Shown here piece by piece: positions 16,017-24,907 of a DNA stretch of 64,000 nucleotides. This DNA is from JARYGU01 sp033795365. Its GTDB lineage: Bacteria; Pseudomonadota; Alphaproteobacteria; Rhizobiales; Rhizobiaceae. The stretch covers positions 372,001-436,000 of the forward strand of contig JARYGU010000001.1 of assembly GCA_033795365.1 (NCBI GenBank), in the 5' to 3' direction. Each line of letters starts with the position of its first letter. The first letter of the stretch is position 1. The position numbers were made by a program, and so were the translations under genes. Under the pieces are notes generated by a model, which was not told the DNA's origin, ran no database searches, and was given only the letters and a program-made list of their open reading frames with translations.

Positions 16017-16428
16017 AACGTTCACCCGCCGGTCTCCCGGTCGCATAGGAACGGGTCGTATAACGCACCGACCGTCCCGCAACCTCCTGCCGCTCGAGCC
16101 GGAAGCCCGGTTCGGTCTGCGGGCGGTTGACAAGAAAGGAGAGGCGGACTGACTCCCAACCATGGCTGCTGTCGAAGGCGACAAAGCGGATATAGCGATC
16201 GCCGTAGACCTTGCGGCATGCCCTGAGCTCCATGATCAGCGCAGCCGCATCCGGATTGTCGAACATCGGATGGCCCCACATGTCCCAATAGGTGTTGCGA
16301 GGATGGGGATCGTCGGTGAATTCGAGGCTCATCGCCCATCCCTTGTCGATGCAATACTGCGCCTGTTTGGCGATCTGCTCGTCGGTCAGCGGCGGCAGGA
16401 ACGAGAATGCTCCCTGTGTGATATGCAT
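16009..16428 (-). CDS. cbbS: RuBisCO small subunit (red type)
   Basis: 139 residues beginning MHITQGAFSFLPPLTDEQI, the typical form IC small-subunit opening, with a longer C-terminal beta-hairpin extension (RLERQEVAGRSVRYTTRSY) as in red-type enzymes. It starts nine bases after cbbL and overlaps cbbX by 8 nt, so the three are translated as a unit. Forms the L8S8 holoenzyme with CbbL. Confidence 0.95.
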   Translation of the reverse strand: MHITQGAFSFLPPLTDEQIAKQAQYCIDKGWAMSLEFTDDPHPRNTYWDMWGHPMFDNPDAAALIMELRACRKVYGDRYIRFVAFDSSHGWESVRLSFLVNRPQTEPGFRLERQEVAGRSVRYTTRSYATGRPAGERYG

Positions 16429-16437
16429 GTCGCTCTC

Positions 16438-17898
16438 CTATTCTGCTGCGGTTGCCGTCGGAACGAAGTCCGGCGCGTCGGTCGAGGTGTAGTTGAAGGT
16501 AACGTCCTTCCAGATATCGAGGGCCTGCTGAAGCGGCTGGCAGTGGCGTGCGGCGTCCCGCAGGATTTCCGGCCCCTCATGCACGATGTCCCGGCCCTCG
16601 TTGCGGGCGAGCACCATGCATTCGAGCGCGACGCGGTTTGCCGTCGCACCGGCGGCAATGCCCATCGGATGGCCGATCGTGCCTCCGCCGAACTGGAGCA
16701 CCACGTCCTCGCCGAGCAGATCCAGCAGTTGATGCATCTGCCCGGCATGAATGCCGCCGGAGGCAACGGGCATCATCCTGTTGAGCGATGCCCAGTCCTG
16801 GTCGAAAAAGATGCCGTTCTCCAGCCGCATCGGATTGTAGCCCTCGCGGCAGACGTCGTAGTAGCCCCGCGTCGTGGCCGGATCGCCCTCGAGCTTGCCC
16901 ACCACCGTGCCGGCGTGGATGTGGTCGACGCCGGCGAGCCGCATCCATTTTGCAATCACCCGGAACGACACTCCGTGGGATTTCTGTCGTGTATAGGTCG
17001 AATGCCCCGCCCGGTGCAGATGGAGGATCATGTCGTTGCGGCGCGCCCATTTCGCCATGGACTGGATTGCGGTGTAGCCGATGACGAGATCGATCATGAC
17101 GATGTTCGAGCCGAGCTCCCTGGCGAACTCCGCCCGCTCGTACATGTCCTCCATGGTGGCGGCGGTGACGTTCAGATAGGTCCCCTTGATCTCGCCGGTC
17201 TCGGACTGGGCCTTGTTGACGGCTTCCATGCAGTAGAGAAAACGCTCCCGCCAATGCATGAAGGGCTGCGAGTTGATGTTCTCGTCGTCCTTGGTGAAAT
17301 CAAGCCCGCCCTTCAGCGCTTCATAGACGACGCGCCCGTAATTGCGGCCCGAAAGGCCGAGCTTCGGCTTCACGGTCGCGCCCAGCAGCGGACGGCCGAA
17401 CTTGTCCAGACGTTCCCGCTCGACGACGATACCGGTCGCGGGGCCCTGGAAAGTCTTCACATAGGCAACGGGAAGGCGCATGTCCTCGAGCCGCAATGCC
17501 TTCAGCGGCTTGAAACCGAAGACATTGCCGATGATCGAGGCGCTCATGTTGGCGATCGAGCCCGGCTCGAACAGGTCGAGATCGTAAGCGATGTAGGCGA
17601 AATATTGACCCTCGGCATTCGGGACGGGGTCGAGGCGGTAAGCCTTCGCACGATATTTCTCATGCGCTGTCAGGCGGTCCGTCCAGACAACTGTCCAGGT
17701 GGCGGTCGAGGATTCGCCGGCGACCGCTGCGGCCGCTTCGACCGGATCGACGCCGTCCTGCGGCGTGATGCGGAAGAGCGCGATGATATCCGTATCCTTC
17801 GGCTCGTAGTCCGGTTCCCAATAACCCATCTTCCTGTATTCCATCACGCCGGATCTGTAGCGTTCCTTGCCCGTGACGGTTTGAGACGTGGTCAACAT
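16438..17898 (-). CDS. cbbL: RuBisCO large subunit, form IC (red type)
   Basis: 486 residues. Carboxylates ribulose 1,5-bisphosphate to two 3-phosphoglycerates. The catalytic base K177 lies in GATVKPKLGLS and the carbamylated K203 with metal ligands D205/E206 in GLDFTKDDE; the His-rich loop LHLHRAGHSTYTR, the loop-6 sequence VVGKLEGDP and ASGGIHAGQMH are all intact. The sequence type and the adjacent cbbX identify the red-type lineage of alphaproteobacteria. AAAGGAAAGC before the ATG serves as Shine-Dalgarno. Confidence 0.98.
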   Translation of the reverse strand: MLTTSQTVTGKERYRSGVMEYRKMGYWEPDYEPKDTDIIALFRITPQDGVDPVEAAAAVAGESSTATWTVVWTDRLTAHEKYRAKAYRLDPVPNAEGQYFAYIAYDLDLFEPGSIANMSASIIGNVFGFKPLKALRLEDMRLPVAYVKTFQGPATGIVVERERLDKFGRPLLGATVKPKLGLSGRNYGRVVYEALKGGLDFTKDDENINSQPFMHWRERFLYCMEAVNKAQSETGEIKGTYLNVTAATMEDMYERAEFARELGSNIVMIDLVIGYTAIQSMAKWARRNDMILHLHRAGHSTYTRQKSHGVSFRVIAKWMRLAGVDHIHAGTVVGKLEGDPATTRGYYDVCREGYNPMRLENGIFFDQDWASLNRMMPVASGGIHAGQMHQLLDLLGEDVVLQFGGGTIGHPMGIAAGATANRVALECMVLARNEGRDIVHEGPEILRDAARHCQPLQQALDIWKDVTFNYTSTDAPDFVPTATAAE

Positions 17899-17931
17899 GA
17901 TGCTTTCCTTTCGAGGTTTTCCGCTGGTCCG

Positions 17932-19011
17932 TCAGGCGGCCTTCGCCGTCGAGATACGAGGATCGAGCTTTCCGGCGGCGTAGCGCTTCGCCATCTCATC
18001 GAGATCTATCGCCTTGATGCGGGATGCGTTGCCCGCCGTTCCGAAACGTTCGAAACGGTCGAGGCAAAGACTTCGCATGGCATCCATCGCCGGCTTCAGG
18101 AATTTCCGGGGGTCGAATTCGTCGGGATGCTCTGTCGCGATCCGCCTGAACTGGCCGGCCATGGCCATGCGGCAATCCGTGTCGATATTGACCTTGCGGA
18201 CACCATGGCGAATGCCGCGTTCGATCTCCTCGACGGGAACGCCGTAGGTCTGCGGCATCCGGCCGCCGAAACGGTTGATGATGTCCTGCATCTCCTGCGG
18301 CACCGAGGAGGAACCGTGCATGACAAGATGCGTATTCGGCAGCTTGCGGTGGATTTCCTCGATGACGCCCATCGCGAGGATGTCACCGTCCGGCGCCCGC
18401 GTGAACTTGTAGGCACCGTGGGATGTGCCGCAGGCGATCGCAAGCGCATCGACGCCCGTTCTTGCGACGAAATCGGCAGCCTGATCAGGATCTGTCAGCA
18501 ACTGATCTTGGCTGAGAACGCCGCTCGCCCCGTGCCCGTCCTCCGCTTCGCCGGTGCCGGTCTCCAGCGATCCGAGCACGCCGAGCTCGCCCTCTACCGA
18601 TACCCCTACCCAGTGCGCGATGCGAGCCACCCGCTCGGTTATCGCCACATTGTACTCGTAGGAGGCCGGCGTCTTCGCGTCCGCTTCCAGAGAGCCATCC
18701 ATCATGACGGAGGTGAAGCCGTGCCGGATCGCGGTCATGCAGGTGGCTTCGTCGCTGCCATGATCCTGATGCATGCAGACCGGGATGGCGGGATGCATCT
18801 CCGTCAGTGCCTCGATCATGCGTGCCAGTATGATGTCCTTGGCGTAAGACCGCGCTCCCTTCGAAGCCTGGAGGATCACCGGGGCATCGCAGGCCGCCGC
18901 GGCTTCCATCACCGCCAGCCCCTGCTCCATATTGTTGATGTTGAAGGCCGGAACCCCGTATCCGTATTCCGCGGCATGATCGAGCAACTGTCGTAATGTG
19001 ATGCGGGCCAT
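17932..19011 (-). CDS. cbbA: Fructose/sedoheptulose-bisphosphate aldolase, class II
   Basis: 359 residues. Condenses triose phosphates to fructose 1,6-bisphosphate and, in the Calvin cycle, makes sedoheptulose bisphosphate. Zinc-ligand motifs CMHQDHGSD and the later His residues near GTSHGAYKF and VMHGSSSVPQE are present. The chosen start, MARITLRQLLDHAAE, is the family N-terminus with AAAGGAAGAG upstream; a much longer open frame continues into cbbT out of frame and was rejected. It lies 50 bases after cbbT. Confidence 0.95.
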   Translation of the reverse strand: MARITLRQLLDHAAEYGYGVPAFNINNMEQGLAVMEAAAACDAPVILQASKGARSYAKDIILARMIEALTEMHPAIPVCMHQDHGSDEATCMTAIRHGFTSVMMDGSLEADAKTPASYEYNVAITERVARIAHWVGVSVEGELGVLGSLETGTGEAEDGHGASGVLSQDQLLTDPDQAADFVARTGVDALAIACGTSHGAYKFTRAPDGDILAMGVIEEIHRKLPNTHLVMHGSSSVPQEMQDIINRFGGRMPQTYGVPVEEIERGIRHGVRKVNIDTDCRMAMAGQFRRIATEHPDEFDPRKFLKPAMDAMRSLCLDRFERFGTAGNASRIKAIDLDEMAKRYAAGKLDPRISTAKAA

Positions 19012-19061
19012 GAATCTCTTCCTTTCGCATTGACATCCGGGTCGGAGCCAGGTGAACCGGA

Positions 19062-21074
19062 TCAACCGGCAAGCTTCAGCGCCGCTTCCACGGCCGCCTC
19101 GGGGGTGATGCCGAAATGACGGTAGAGAGCGGGCGCCGGGGCACTGGCCCCGAAGCCGTTCATCCCGATGAAGACACCAGTTTCGCCGATGTAGCGGTCC
19201 CAACCGAGCCGAGACGCCGCCTCTAAGCCGATCCTCGGCGCCTTCCCGAGAACTGCCTTGCGGTACTGCGGCGATTGCTCCTCGAACAGCTCCCAGCAGG
19301 GCATCGACACCACGGCAGCGGCTATCCCATGGTTGGAACGCAACGTTTCGGCGGCGGTACAGGCAATTTCGACCTCGGAACCCGTTGCAAGGAGGGTCAC
19401 GGCACGCGGTTCCGAGGTCTCGCGCAGGACATAGGCTCCGCGCGCAGAGAGGTTTTCTTCGTTGTGATCCGGGCGGCACATCGGCAAATTCTGGCGTGAC
19501 AGGACGATCACGCTCGGACGGTGTCGCTGTCGAAGGGCCTGCTCCCAGCACTCCGCCGTCTCGACGATGTCGCAGGGACGAAAGACGTTCAGATCAGGCG
19601 TTGCCCGCAGCATCGCCAGATGCTCGACCGGCTGGTGTGTCGGTCCGTCCTCGCCGAGGCCGATCGAATCATGCGTCATGACATAGATGACCTGCTGCCT
19701 CATCAGCGCCGACAGCCGAATGGCACCCCGAGCATAATCGGAGAAGGCCAGGAACGTACCGCCGTAAGGAATGAAGGTGCCGTGCAGGGCGAGCCCGTTC
19801 ATCGCTGCGGCCATTCCATGTTCGCGAATGCCGTAGCGAATATAGCGTCCCGAATAATCCCCTGGCGCGATGGACTCCATTCCTTCCGTCAGCGTGAGAT
19901 TGGAGTGAGTGAGGTCGGCAGAGCCGCCGATCGTAAGCTGGGTAGCGGCGTTGATGATGCCGAGAGCCATCTCGGAAGCTTTGCGCGTCGCGACCTTGGT
20001 CGCCTTCGCCTGGTGTTCGCGGCGAAATGCGGCTAGTTCTTCGAACAGCAGAGATGGGATTTCCCGCTCCATTGCCTGAATGAAGGTTGCGCCATCCGGC
20101 GATGCCGCAAGCCGCGATGTCCACTTGCGCCGTTCGAGCGCACCGCGCGCACCCACCTCGCTCCAGCGCGCAAGGATGGTCTCCGGAATCTCGAAAGCTG
20201 CATGAGGCCACTGCAGTTCCTCTCTCGCGGCAGCGATCTCCGCCTCGCCCAGCGGAGCGCCGTGGGTCTTCTCCGAGCCCTCCAGATTGGGCGCTCCCTT
20301 CCCGATGATCGTCCGGCAGGAAATGAACGAAGGCCTCTCCGAAGCTTTTGCCCGGGAAATCGCGCGGCCGATCATATCGAAATCATGGCCGTCGATCTCC
20401 TGGACGTCGAAACCAGCTGCAGCGAAGCGGGCCAGCTGGTTCATGGAAGTCGAGAGGCTGATCGGACCATCGATGGAGATGGAATTGTTGTCCCAGAGCA
20501 CGATCAGCCGGAAGAGCTTCAGATGGCCCGCGAGGTCGATCGCCTCATGGCTGATGCCCTCCTGTAGGCATCCGTCGCCTGCGATCACATAGGTGTGGTG
20601 ATCGACGAGATCGGTGCCGTAGCGGCTGTTTGCGATGCGTTCGGCGAGGGCCATGCCGACAGCGGTGGCAATTCCCTGTCCGAGCGGCCCGGTGGTCGTC
20701 TCGATACCGAGCGCATGACCGTATTCGGGGTGGCCGGCCGTTTTCGAGCCGAGCTGACGAAACCGCTGGAGTTCCTCCACCGGCATGTCGTCGTATCCGA
20801 TCAGGTAATGGAGCGCATATTGCAGCATCGATCCGTGTCCGGCCGACAGGACGAACCGGTCGCGATCCGGCCATTCCGGATGCGACGGATCGATCTTGAT
20901 GAACCGGTTGAAGAGTACCGTTGCGACGTCCGCCATGCCCATCGGCATGCCCGGATGGCCGGAATTGGCCTTCTGCACGCCATCCATGGCAAGCGCGCGG
21001 ATCGCATTCGCCATGTCCCTCTCGGTGACGGTGGTCGTCACGTTTCTTTCCTGTAGCTGGACTTGCGTATCCAT
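19062..21074 (-). CDS. cbbT: Transketolase
   Basis: 670 residues, full length. Thiamine-diphosphate enzyme moving two-carbon units among sugar phosphates to regenerate ribulose bisphosphate. ThDP/Mg motif GDGCLQEGISHEA...WDNNSI, HGSMLQYALHYL near residue 79, YGIREHGMAAAMNG with the catalytic Glu, and the C-terminal domain. Lies between cbbP and cbbA with short gaps (10 and 50 bases). The start has family-typical spacing to the NAIRALAMDGVQKANSGHPG block. Confidence 0.95.
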   Translation of the reverse strand: MDTQVQLQERNVTTTVTERDMANAIRALAMDGVQKANSGHPGMPMGMADVATVLFNRFIKIDPSHPEWPDRDRFVLSAGHGSMLQYALHYLIGYDDMPVEELQRFRQLGSKTAGHPEYGHALGIETTTGPLGQGIATAVGMALAERIANSRYGTDLVDHHTYVIAGDGCLQEGISHEAIDLAGHLKLFRLIVLWDNNSISIDGPISLSTSMNQLARFAAAGFDVQEIDGHDFDMIGRAISRAKASERPSFISCRTIIGKGAPNLEGSEKTHGAPLGEAEIAAAREELQWPHAAFEIPETILARWSEVGARGALERRKWTSRLAASPDGATFIQAMEREIPSLLFEELAAFRREHQAKATKVATRKASEMALGIINAATQLTIGGSADLTHSNLTLTEGMESIAPGDYSGRYIRYGIREHGMAAAMNGLALHGTFIPYGGTFLAFSDYARGAIRLSALMRQQVIYVMTHDSIGLGEDGPTHQPVEHLAMLRATPDLNVFRPCDIVETAECWEQALRQRHRPSVIVLSRQNLPMCRPDHNEENLSARGAYVLRETSEPRAVTLLATGSEVEIACTAAETLRSNHGIAAAVVSMPCWELFEEQSPQYRKAVLGKAPRIGLEAASRLGWDRYIGETGVFIGMNGFGASAPAPALYRHFGITPEAAVEAALKLAG

Positions 21075-21084
21075 CGTTTCATCC

Positions 21085-21957
21085 TCATGAAGCGCGGCTC
21101 TGGCGTTCGAGCAATTGCATGATCAGGGGCGTCAGGATCAGCTGCATGGCGAGATCGAGCTTGTTTCCGGGCACGACGATGGAATTGGCTCGCGACATGA
21201 AGGAGTCGTGGATCATCGACAGCAGATAGGGAAAATCGATACCGCGCGGCCGGGCGAAGCGGATCACCAGCATCGACTCGTCAGGCGTCGGAATCCAGCG
21301 CGCGATGAACGGGTTCGACGTGTCGACGATCGGTACGCGCTGGAAATTGACATCCGTCAGTGTGAATTGCGGCGTGATGTAGCGGACATAATCCGGCATG
21401 CGGCGCAGGATGACGTCCATGACCGCCTCGGTGGAATAGCCTCGTGTCGCCCGGTCACGATGGATCTTCTGGATCCATTCGAGATTGATGACCGGCACGA
21501 CGCCGATCTTCAGATCCGCGTGACGGGCGAGATTAACCTTTTCCGTGACGGCGCATCCGTGCAGCCCCTCGTAGAACAGGAGGGTGCTCGGCGGAAACTC
21601 CCGCCATTCGGTGAACTGTCCCGCGGGTATGCCGTAAAGTGCTGCCTCGTCGTCGTCATGAACATAGGTGCGGGTGCGGCCCGTACCCTGCCGGCCATAT
21701 TCATCGAAGACGGATTCGAGGATTTCGAGCTCATTCGCTTCGGCATTGAAATGGGTGAAATTCGGGTTGCCGTTCGCCTCTTCCTCGGCGACCTTGGTCT
21801 TCATCGCGTGCCGGTCATAGCGATGAAACGCGTCTCCTTCGATGAAGGCTGCCTCAATATTCTCACGGCGGAAGATCTGTTCGAAGATCCGCTTCACCGA
21901 GGTGGTTCCGGCGCCCGACGATCCGGTGATTGAAATGATAGGGTGTCTTGCCGACAT
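21085..21957 (-). CDS. cbbP: Phosphoribulokinase
   Basis: 290 residues, the octameric bacterial class. Phosphorylates ribulose 5-phosphate to the RuBisCO substrate. P-loop ITGSSGAGTTSVK near residue 10, RYDRHAMK, and LLFYEGLHGC with the Walker-B-type acid are present. Start: the ATG at 21957; a GTG one codon earlier is also possible. Ten bases separate it from cbbF and from cbbT. Its only known role is in the Calvin cycle, so it confirms a working pathway. Confidence 0.96.
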   Translation of the reverse strand: MSARHPIISITGSSGAGTTSVKRIFEQIFRRENIEAAFIEGDAFHRYDRHAMKTKVAEEEANGNPNFTHFNAEANELEILESVFDEYGRQGTGRTRTYVHDDDEAALYGIPAGQFTEWREFPPSTLLFYEGLHGCAVTEKVNLARHADLKIGVVPVINLEWIQKIHRDRATRGYSTEAVMDVILRRMPDYVRYITPQFTLTDVNFQRVPIVDTSNPFIARWIPTPDESMLVIRFARPRGIDFPYLLSMIHDSFMSRANSIVVPGNKLDLAMQLILTPLIMQLLERQSRAS

Positions 21958-21967
21958 CACACGCTCC

Positions 21968-23014
21968 TCAGGCCCTGAACAGGCCGCGATTGCTGAAGAG
22001 CGGCGCGCGCTCGCCGATGTTGCTGGGCTCGATGTGATAGCGGCGGACGCGCGCCACCTCGCGCGAGGAGCCGAAGACGAGCGGTACGCGCTGATGAAGC
22101 GCCGTCGGCGTCAGATCAAGGATGCGATTGATCGTGTCGGTGGCGGCTCCTCCGGCTTGCTCGATGAGAAAGGCGATCGGGTTCGCTTCGTAGACAAGCC
22201 GCAGACGACCTTCGCCGTAACCTTTGCGCCGGTCGCCGGGATAGAGATAAATGCCGCCGCGGACCAGGATGCGATAGGCATCCGCGGCCACCGCTGCGAT
22301 CCAGCGCATGTTGAATTCCTTTTCGCGCGGCCCTTCCGTTCCCTTGAGGCAGTCGTCGACATAGAGCCGGACAGCTTCGTCCCAGTGGCGGTAATTGGCG
22401 GCATTGATCGCGAATTCCTGCGTGCGCAGCGGAATGAACAGGCTTTCATAGGCCTGAACGAAGGTGCCGAGCCGCCCGGAGAAGACGAAGATATGCGTGC
22501 CGTTGCCAACGCTCAGCACCAGAGCGAGCTGCGGGCCATAAATGAAAAAGCCGGCGGCGAGCTGGGCGTCTCCCCGTTGGAAGAAGGAGGCGTTTCGCTC
22601 GCCGGCCGGATCGCCAGCCACTGGGAGGATGGAGAAGATGGTCCCGATGGAAATATTGGCATCGATGTTGGAGGAGCCGTCCAGCGGGTCGATGGCGAGC
22701 GCGAGCGGTGCCGCCGGATCGAGAAGGGCCGTTTGTTCCAGCTCCTCCGAGGCATAGAGGGCTACGGGGGCCTGCCGCATCGCCTCCAGGAATATGTCGT
22801 CGGCGTGAACGTCCAGACCCTTCTGCACGTCGCCGCCGGCTCCAACACCTCGGCTTTCAGCGAAAGCCTTGCCGAGCGCGCCCTGGTTGATCGTATTGCG
22901 CATTCTGACTGCGGCGGCTGCGAGCTGGCGGACGGTTGCGGAAACGGCGACGCCGGAGGGCGCGGCGCCTGCGGAATGCGAATTCAGAAATGCGTCCAGC
23001 GTCGCCGAAGTCAT
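21968..23014 (-). CDS. cbbF: Fructose-1,6-bisphosphatase, class I
   Basis: 348 residues. Dephosphorylates fructose (and likely sedoheptulose) bisphosphate. The metal-binding motif LAIDPLDGSSNID near residue 110 and the substrate-binding pattern YVDDCLKG...FNMRWIAAVAADAYRIL...GGIYLYP are clear. The start is the ATG giving MTSATLDAFL; a GTG/ATG-rich extension upstream lies in the promoter region. First gene of cbbFPTALSXE, divergent from cbbR with about 110 bases between. Confidence 0.95.
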   Translation of the reverse strand: MTSATLDAFLNSHSAGAAPSGVAVSATVRQLAAAAVRMRNTINQGALGKAFAESRGVGAGGDVQKGLDVHADDIFLEAMRQAPVALYASEELEQTALLDPAAPLALAIDPLDGSSNIDANISIGTIFSILPVAGDPAGERNASFFQRGDAQLAAGFFIYGPQLALVLSVGNGTHIFVFSGRLGTFVQAYESLFIPLRTQEFAINAANYRHWDEAVRLYVDDCLKGTEGPREKEFNMRWIAAVAADAYRILVRGGIYLYPGDRRKGYGEGRLRLVYEANPIAFLIEQAGGAATDTINRILDLTPTALHQRVPLVFGSSREVARVRRYHIEPSNIGERAPLFSNRGLFRA

Positions 23015-23073
23015 CGTTTCCCTCCCCGCCCGCTTGCTACCGGGCATGGCGACATGGAAGCAGGGATGTAGCG

Positions 23074-23120
23074 TTAAGTAAAATTTATTATGTTTACTTA
23101 CTTACTTAAAAAAATTAACT
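23074..23120. promoter_or_regulatory. cbbR-cbbF divergent control region with nested inverted repeats (candidate CbbR operator)
   Basis: A strongly AT-rich block in the 113-base gap. TTAAGTAA (23074-23081) is inverted as TTACTTAA (23102-23109), and the overlapping TAAGTAAA (23075-23082) is inverted as TTTACTTA (23093-23100); a threefold TTAC repeat lies within. This arrangement of several overlapping half sites is typical of LysR-type regulators, which bind T-N11-A motifs between their own gene and the target. Probably the CbbR site and promoters for both directions. Confidence 0.65.
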
Positions 23121-23127
23121 TAGGCGA

Positions 23128-24072
23128 ATGCGGAACCTGACGCTCAAGCAGTTGCGCGCAATCCAGGAGATCTCCCGGCATGGCACGATTGCCCGGGCTG
23201 CCGGAGCTTTGGGGCTTACTCCTCCGGCCGTGACCATTCAGTTGAAGCAGGTCGAGGACGAAGCAGGAACCGTGCTCTTCGACCGCACGAATGGGGGCCT
23301 GCGTCCAACCGCCGCGGGCCTCGCCTTCATCGATGCCGCACAAATGCTCGAAGAGCGGCTGCGCCAGCTTCACGACGATATCGAAGCGATCAAGGGTGTC
23401 CGCAAAGGCACCTTGATCCTCGGCGTCGTTTCCACGGCAAAATATTTCGCGCCGCACTTGATGGCGACGTTCCGCAAGATACATCCCGATATCGCCATCA
23501 CCCTTGCGATCGGCAACAGGTCGGAAGTCATTGCCTGGCTCAGGAATCACGAAGTGGACCTGGCTCTCATGGGCCGGCCGCCCAGGGATCTGCCGTTGCA
23601 CTCCGCGGTATTCGGCGACCACCCGCTCGTGATGATCGCAGCACCCGATCATCCGCTTGCGGGGAAACGCGATATCAGCAAGCACGAGGTCGCCAGGGAA
23701 CACTTCCTCATTCGCGAGCGCGGATCGGGCACACGCATTTCGCTGGAGATTTTCCTGAGCGAGGTCCCGAACAAGCTGGACGATCTCGGCACGGAAATGT
23801 CGTCCAATGAAACGATCAAACAGGCCGTCATGGCCGGCCTCGGCATCGCCTTCATATCGGCGCACACGATTGCCCTGGAGCTGGAATTCGGCAGGCTGGT
23901 GATGCTGGATGTCGTGGGCATGCCGATCCGGCGGCAGTGGTTTTCCGTGGTGCGGACCGACAGGACGGTTTCTCCTGCGATGAACGCATTTCAAATCTTC
24001 CTGCGCGAGCGCGGCGCGCAATGCCTGCCTTTCTTCGAAAGGCTCTATCCGGCGCAGCAACAGCCGGTTTAA
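23128..24072 (+). CDS. cbbR: LysR-type regulator of the Calvin cycle operon
   Basis: 314 residues. N-terminal winged helix-turn-helix (LTLKQLRAIQEISRHGTIARAAGALGL, quoted in parts: LKQLRAIQEI and IARAAGALGLTPPAV), then a LysR substrate-binding domain with GTLILGVVSTAKYFAPHL. CbbR proteins sense metabolites such as ribulose bisphosphate or phosphoenolpyruvate and activate cbb genes. Divergent placement directly upstream of cbbF supports the assignment. Convergent with fhcC, 22 bases away, without an evident terminator. Confidence 0.93.
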   Translation: MRNLTLKQLRAIQEISRHGTIARAAGALGLTPPAVTIQLKQVEDEAGTVLFDRTNGGLRPTAAGLAFIDAAQMLEERLRQLHDDIEAIKGVRKGTLILGVVSTAKYFAPHLMATFRKIHPDIAITLAIGNRSEVIAWLRNHEVDLALMGRPPRDLPLHSAVFGDHPLVMIAAPDHPLAGKRDISKHEVAREHFLIRERGSGTRISLEIFLSEVPNKLDDLGTEMSSNETIKQAVMAGLGIAFISAHTIALELEFGRLVMLDVVGMPIRRQWFSVVRTDRTVSPAMNAFQIFLRERGAQCLPFFERLYPAQQQPV

Positions 24073-24094
24073 CGGCGGCAGTCCGGACGGCCTC

Positions 24095-24907
24095 TCAGCC
24101 TCGCCGGAACATGATCTCGCCCTTTCCGAAAACGGCATTGTCCCCGCCGTAGCGCAACGGTCTCGCACCGAGCAGCGGTCTGTCGAGAATCTTCTCGGCG
24201 ATCAGATAGCGATCGAACATTTCCGGAAAGGCGATATCCACCCGCCCGCAATCCGAGAATGTCGGCGAAAGTTCGATCGGGCGCCGTTCGAACAACAGGG
24301 AGCCGCGCCGCATCAGATGACCGGGATAACGCCCGATCCGGCCGGTTGCGGCGATCGTGCCTGCGACCATGTTGAGGCCGGCATAATCGCCGCAACCTTT
24401 CAGAACGACGATGATGCCGCGCCGCATTCTTTCGCCGGCGCGATGTCCGGCCCTGCCTCGAACGACGATCAGCCCGCCGGCCATGCCGGTTACCTCACCG
24501 GCCGTGGGCGCGCCTATGCCGTCGCCGGCATTGCCCGATATCTCGATCCGGCCGCCCTTCATTCCCGATCCGACCTCCGGCCCGGCATCACCCTCGATCA
24601 AGATCGTGCCCCCGGCCAGCCGGCGCCCCGCACGGATCCCGACGTCGCCGATCATGCGAATACGGCCGGCTGCCATGCCCTCTCCGAGAAAGTCGAAACG
24701 GCTGCTGCCTCCTTCGAAGACGATATCGGAGAAGTCCGTTCCCTTCTGCCTGAAGAGGTCGCCGACCGTCGCCGGAAACCGGCTGGTGCCGATCGGCAGG
24801 CTCGCGATCTGCGATGCGGAAAAGCCGCGCAGCTTCTCCGGAATCAGTACCGAAAGATCCAGCCGTTCCTCGGGTGCCGCCCGAAGTGTAAAGGTCAACG
24901 GCTTCAT
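24095..24907 (-). CDS. fhcC: Formyltransferase/hydrolase complex subunit C
   Basis: 270 residues. Homologous to formylmethanofuran dehydrogenase subunit C: a right-handed beta-helix built of glycine-rich turns (GGRIEISGNAGDGIG, GGLIVVRGRAGHRAG, GCGDYAGLNMVAG). In methylotrophs it is a structural member of the Fhc complex that converts formyl-H4MPT to formate by way of methylofuran. The ATG overlaps the fhcD stop by 4 nt. Last gene of fhcB-A-D-C, the order usual in methylotrophic proteobacteria. Confidence 0.94.
   Translation of the reverse strand: MKPLTFTLRAAPEERLDLSVLIPEKLRGFSASQIASLPIGTSRFPATVGDLFRQKGTDFSDIVFEGGSSRFDFLGEGMAAGRIRMIGDVGIRAGRRLAGGTILIEGDAGPEVGSGMKGGRIEISGNAGDGIGAPTAGEVTGMAGGLIVVRGRAGHRAGERMRRGIIVVLKGCGDYAGLNMVAGTIAATGRIGRYPGHLMRRGSLLFERRPIELSPTFSDCGRVDIAFPEMFDRYLIAEKILDRPLLGARPLRYGGDNAVFGKGEIMFRRG

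Noticed and set aside
16162..18996. 944-codon open frame on the plus strand across cbbS, cbbL and cbbA
   Set aside because: It is antisense to three clearly recognised genes, has Arg/His/Asp-rich low-information sequence and no domain; such frames arise from the GC-rich third codon positions.
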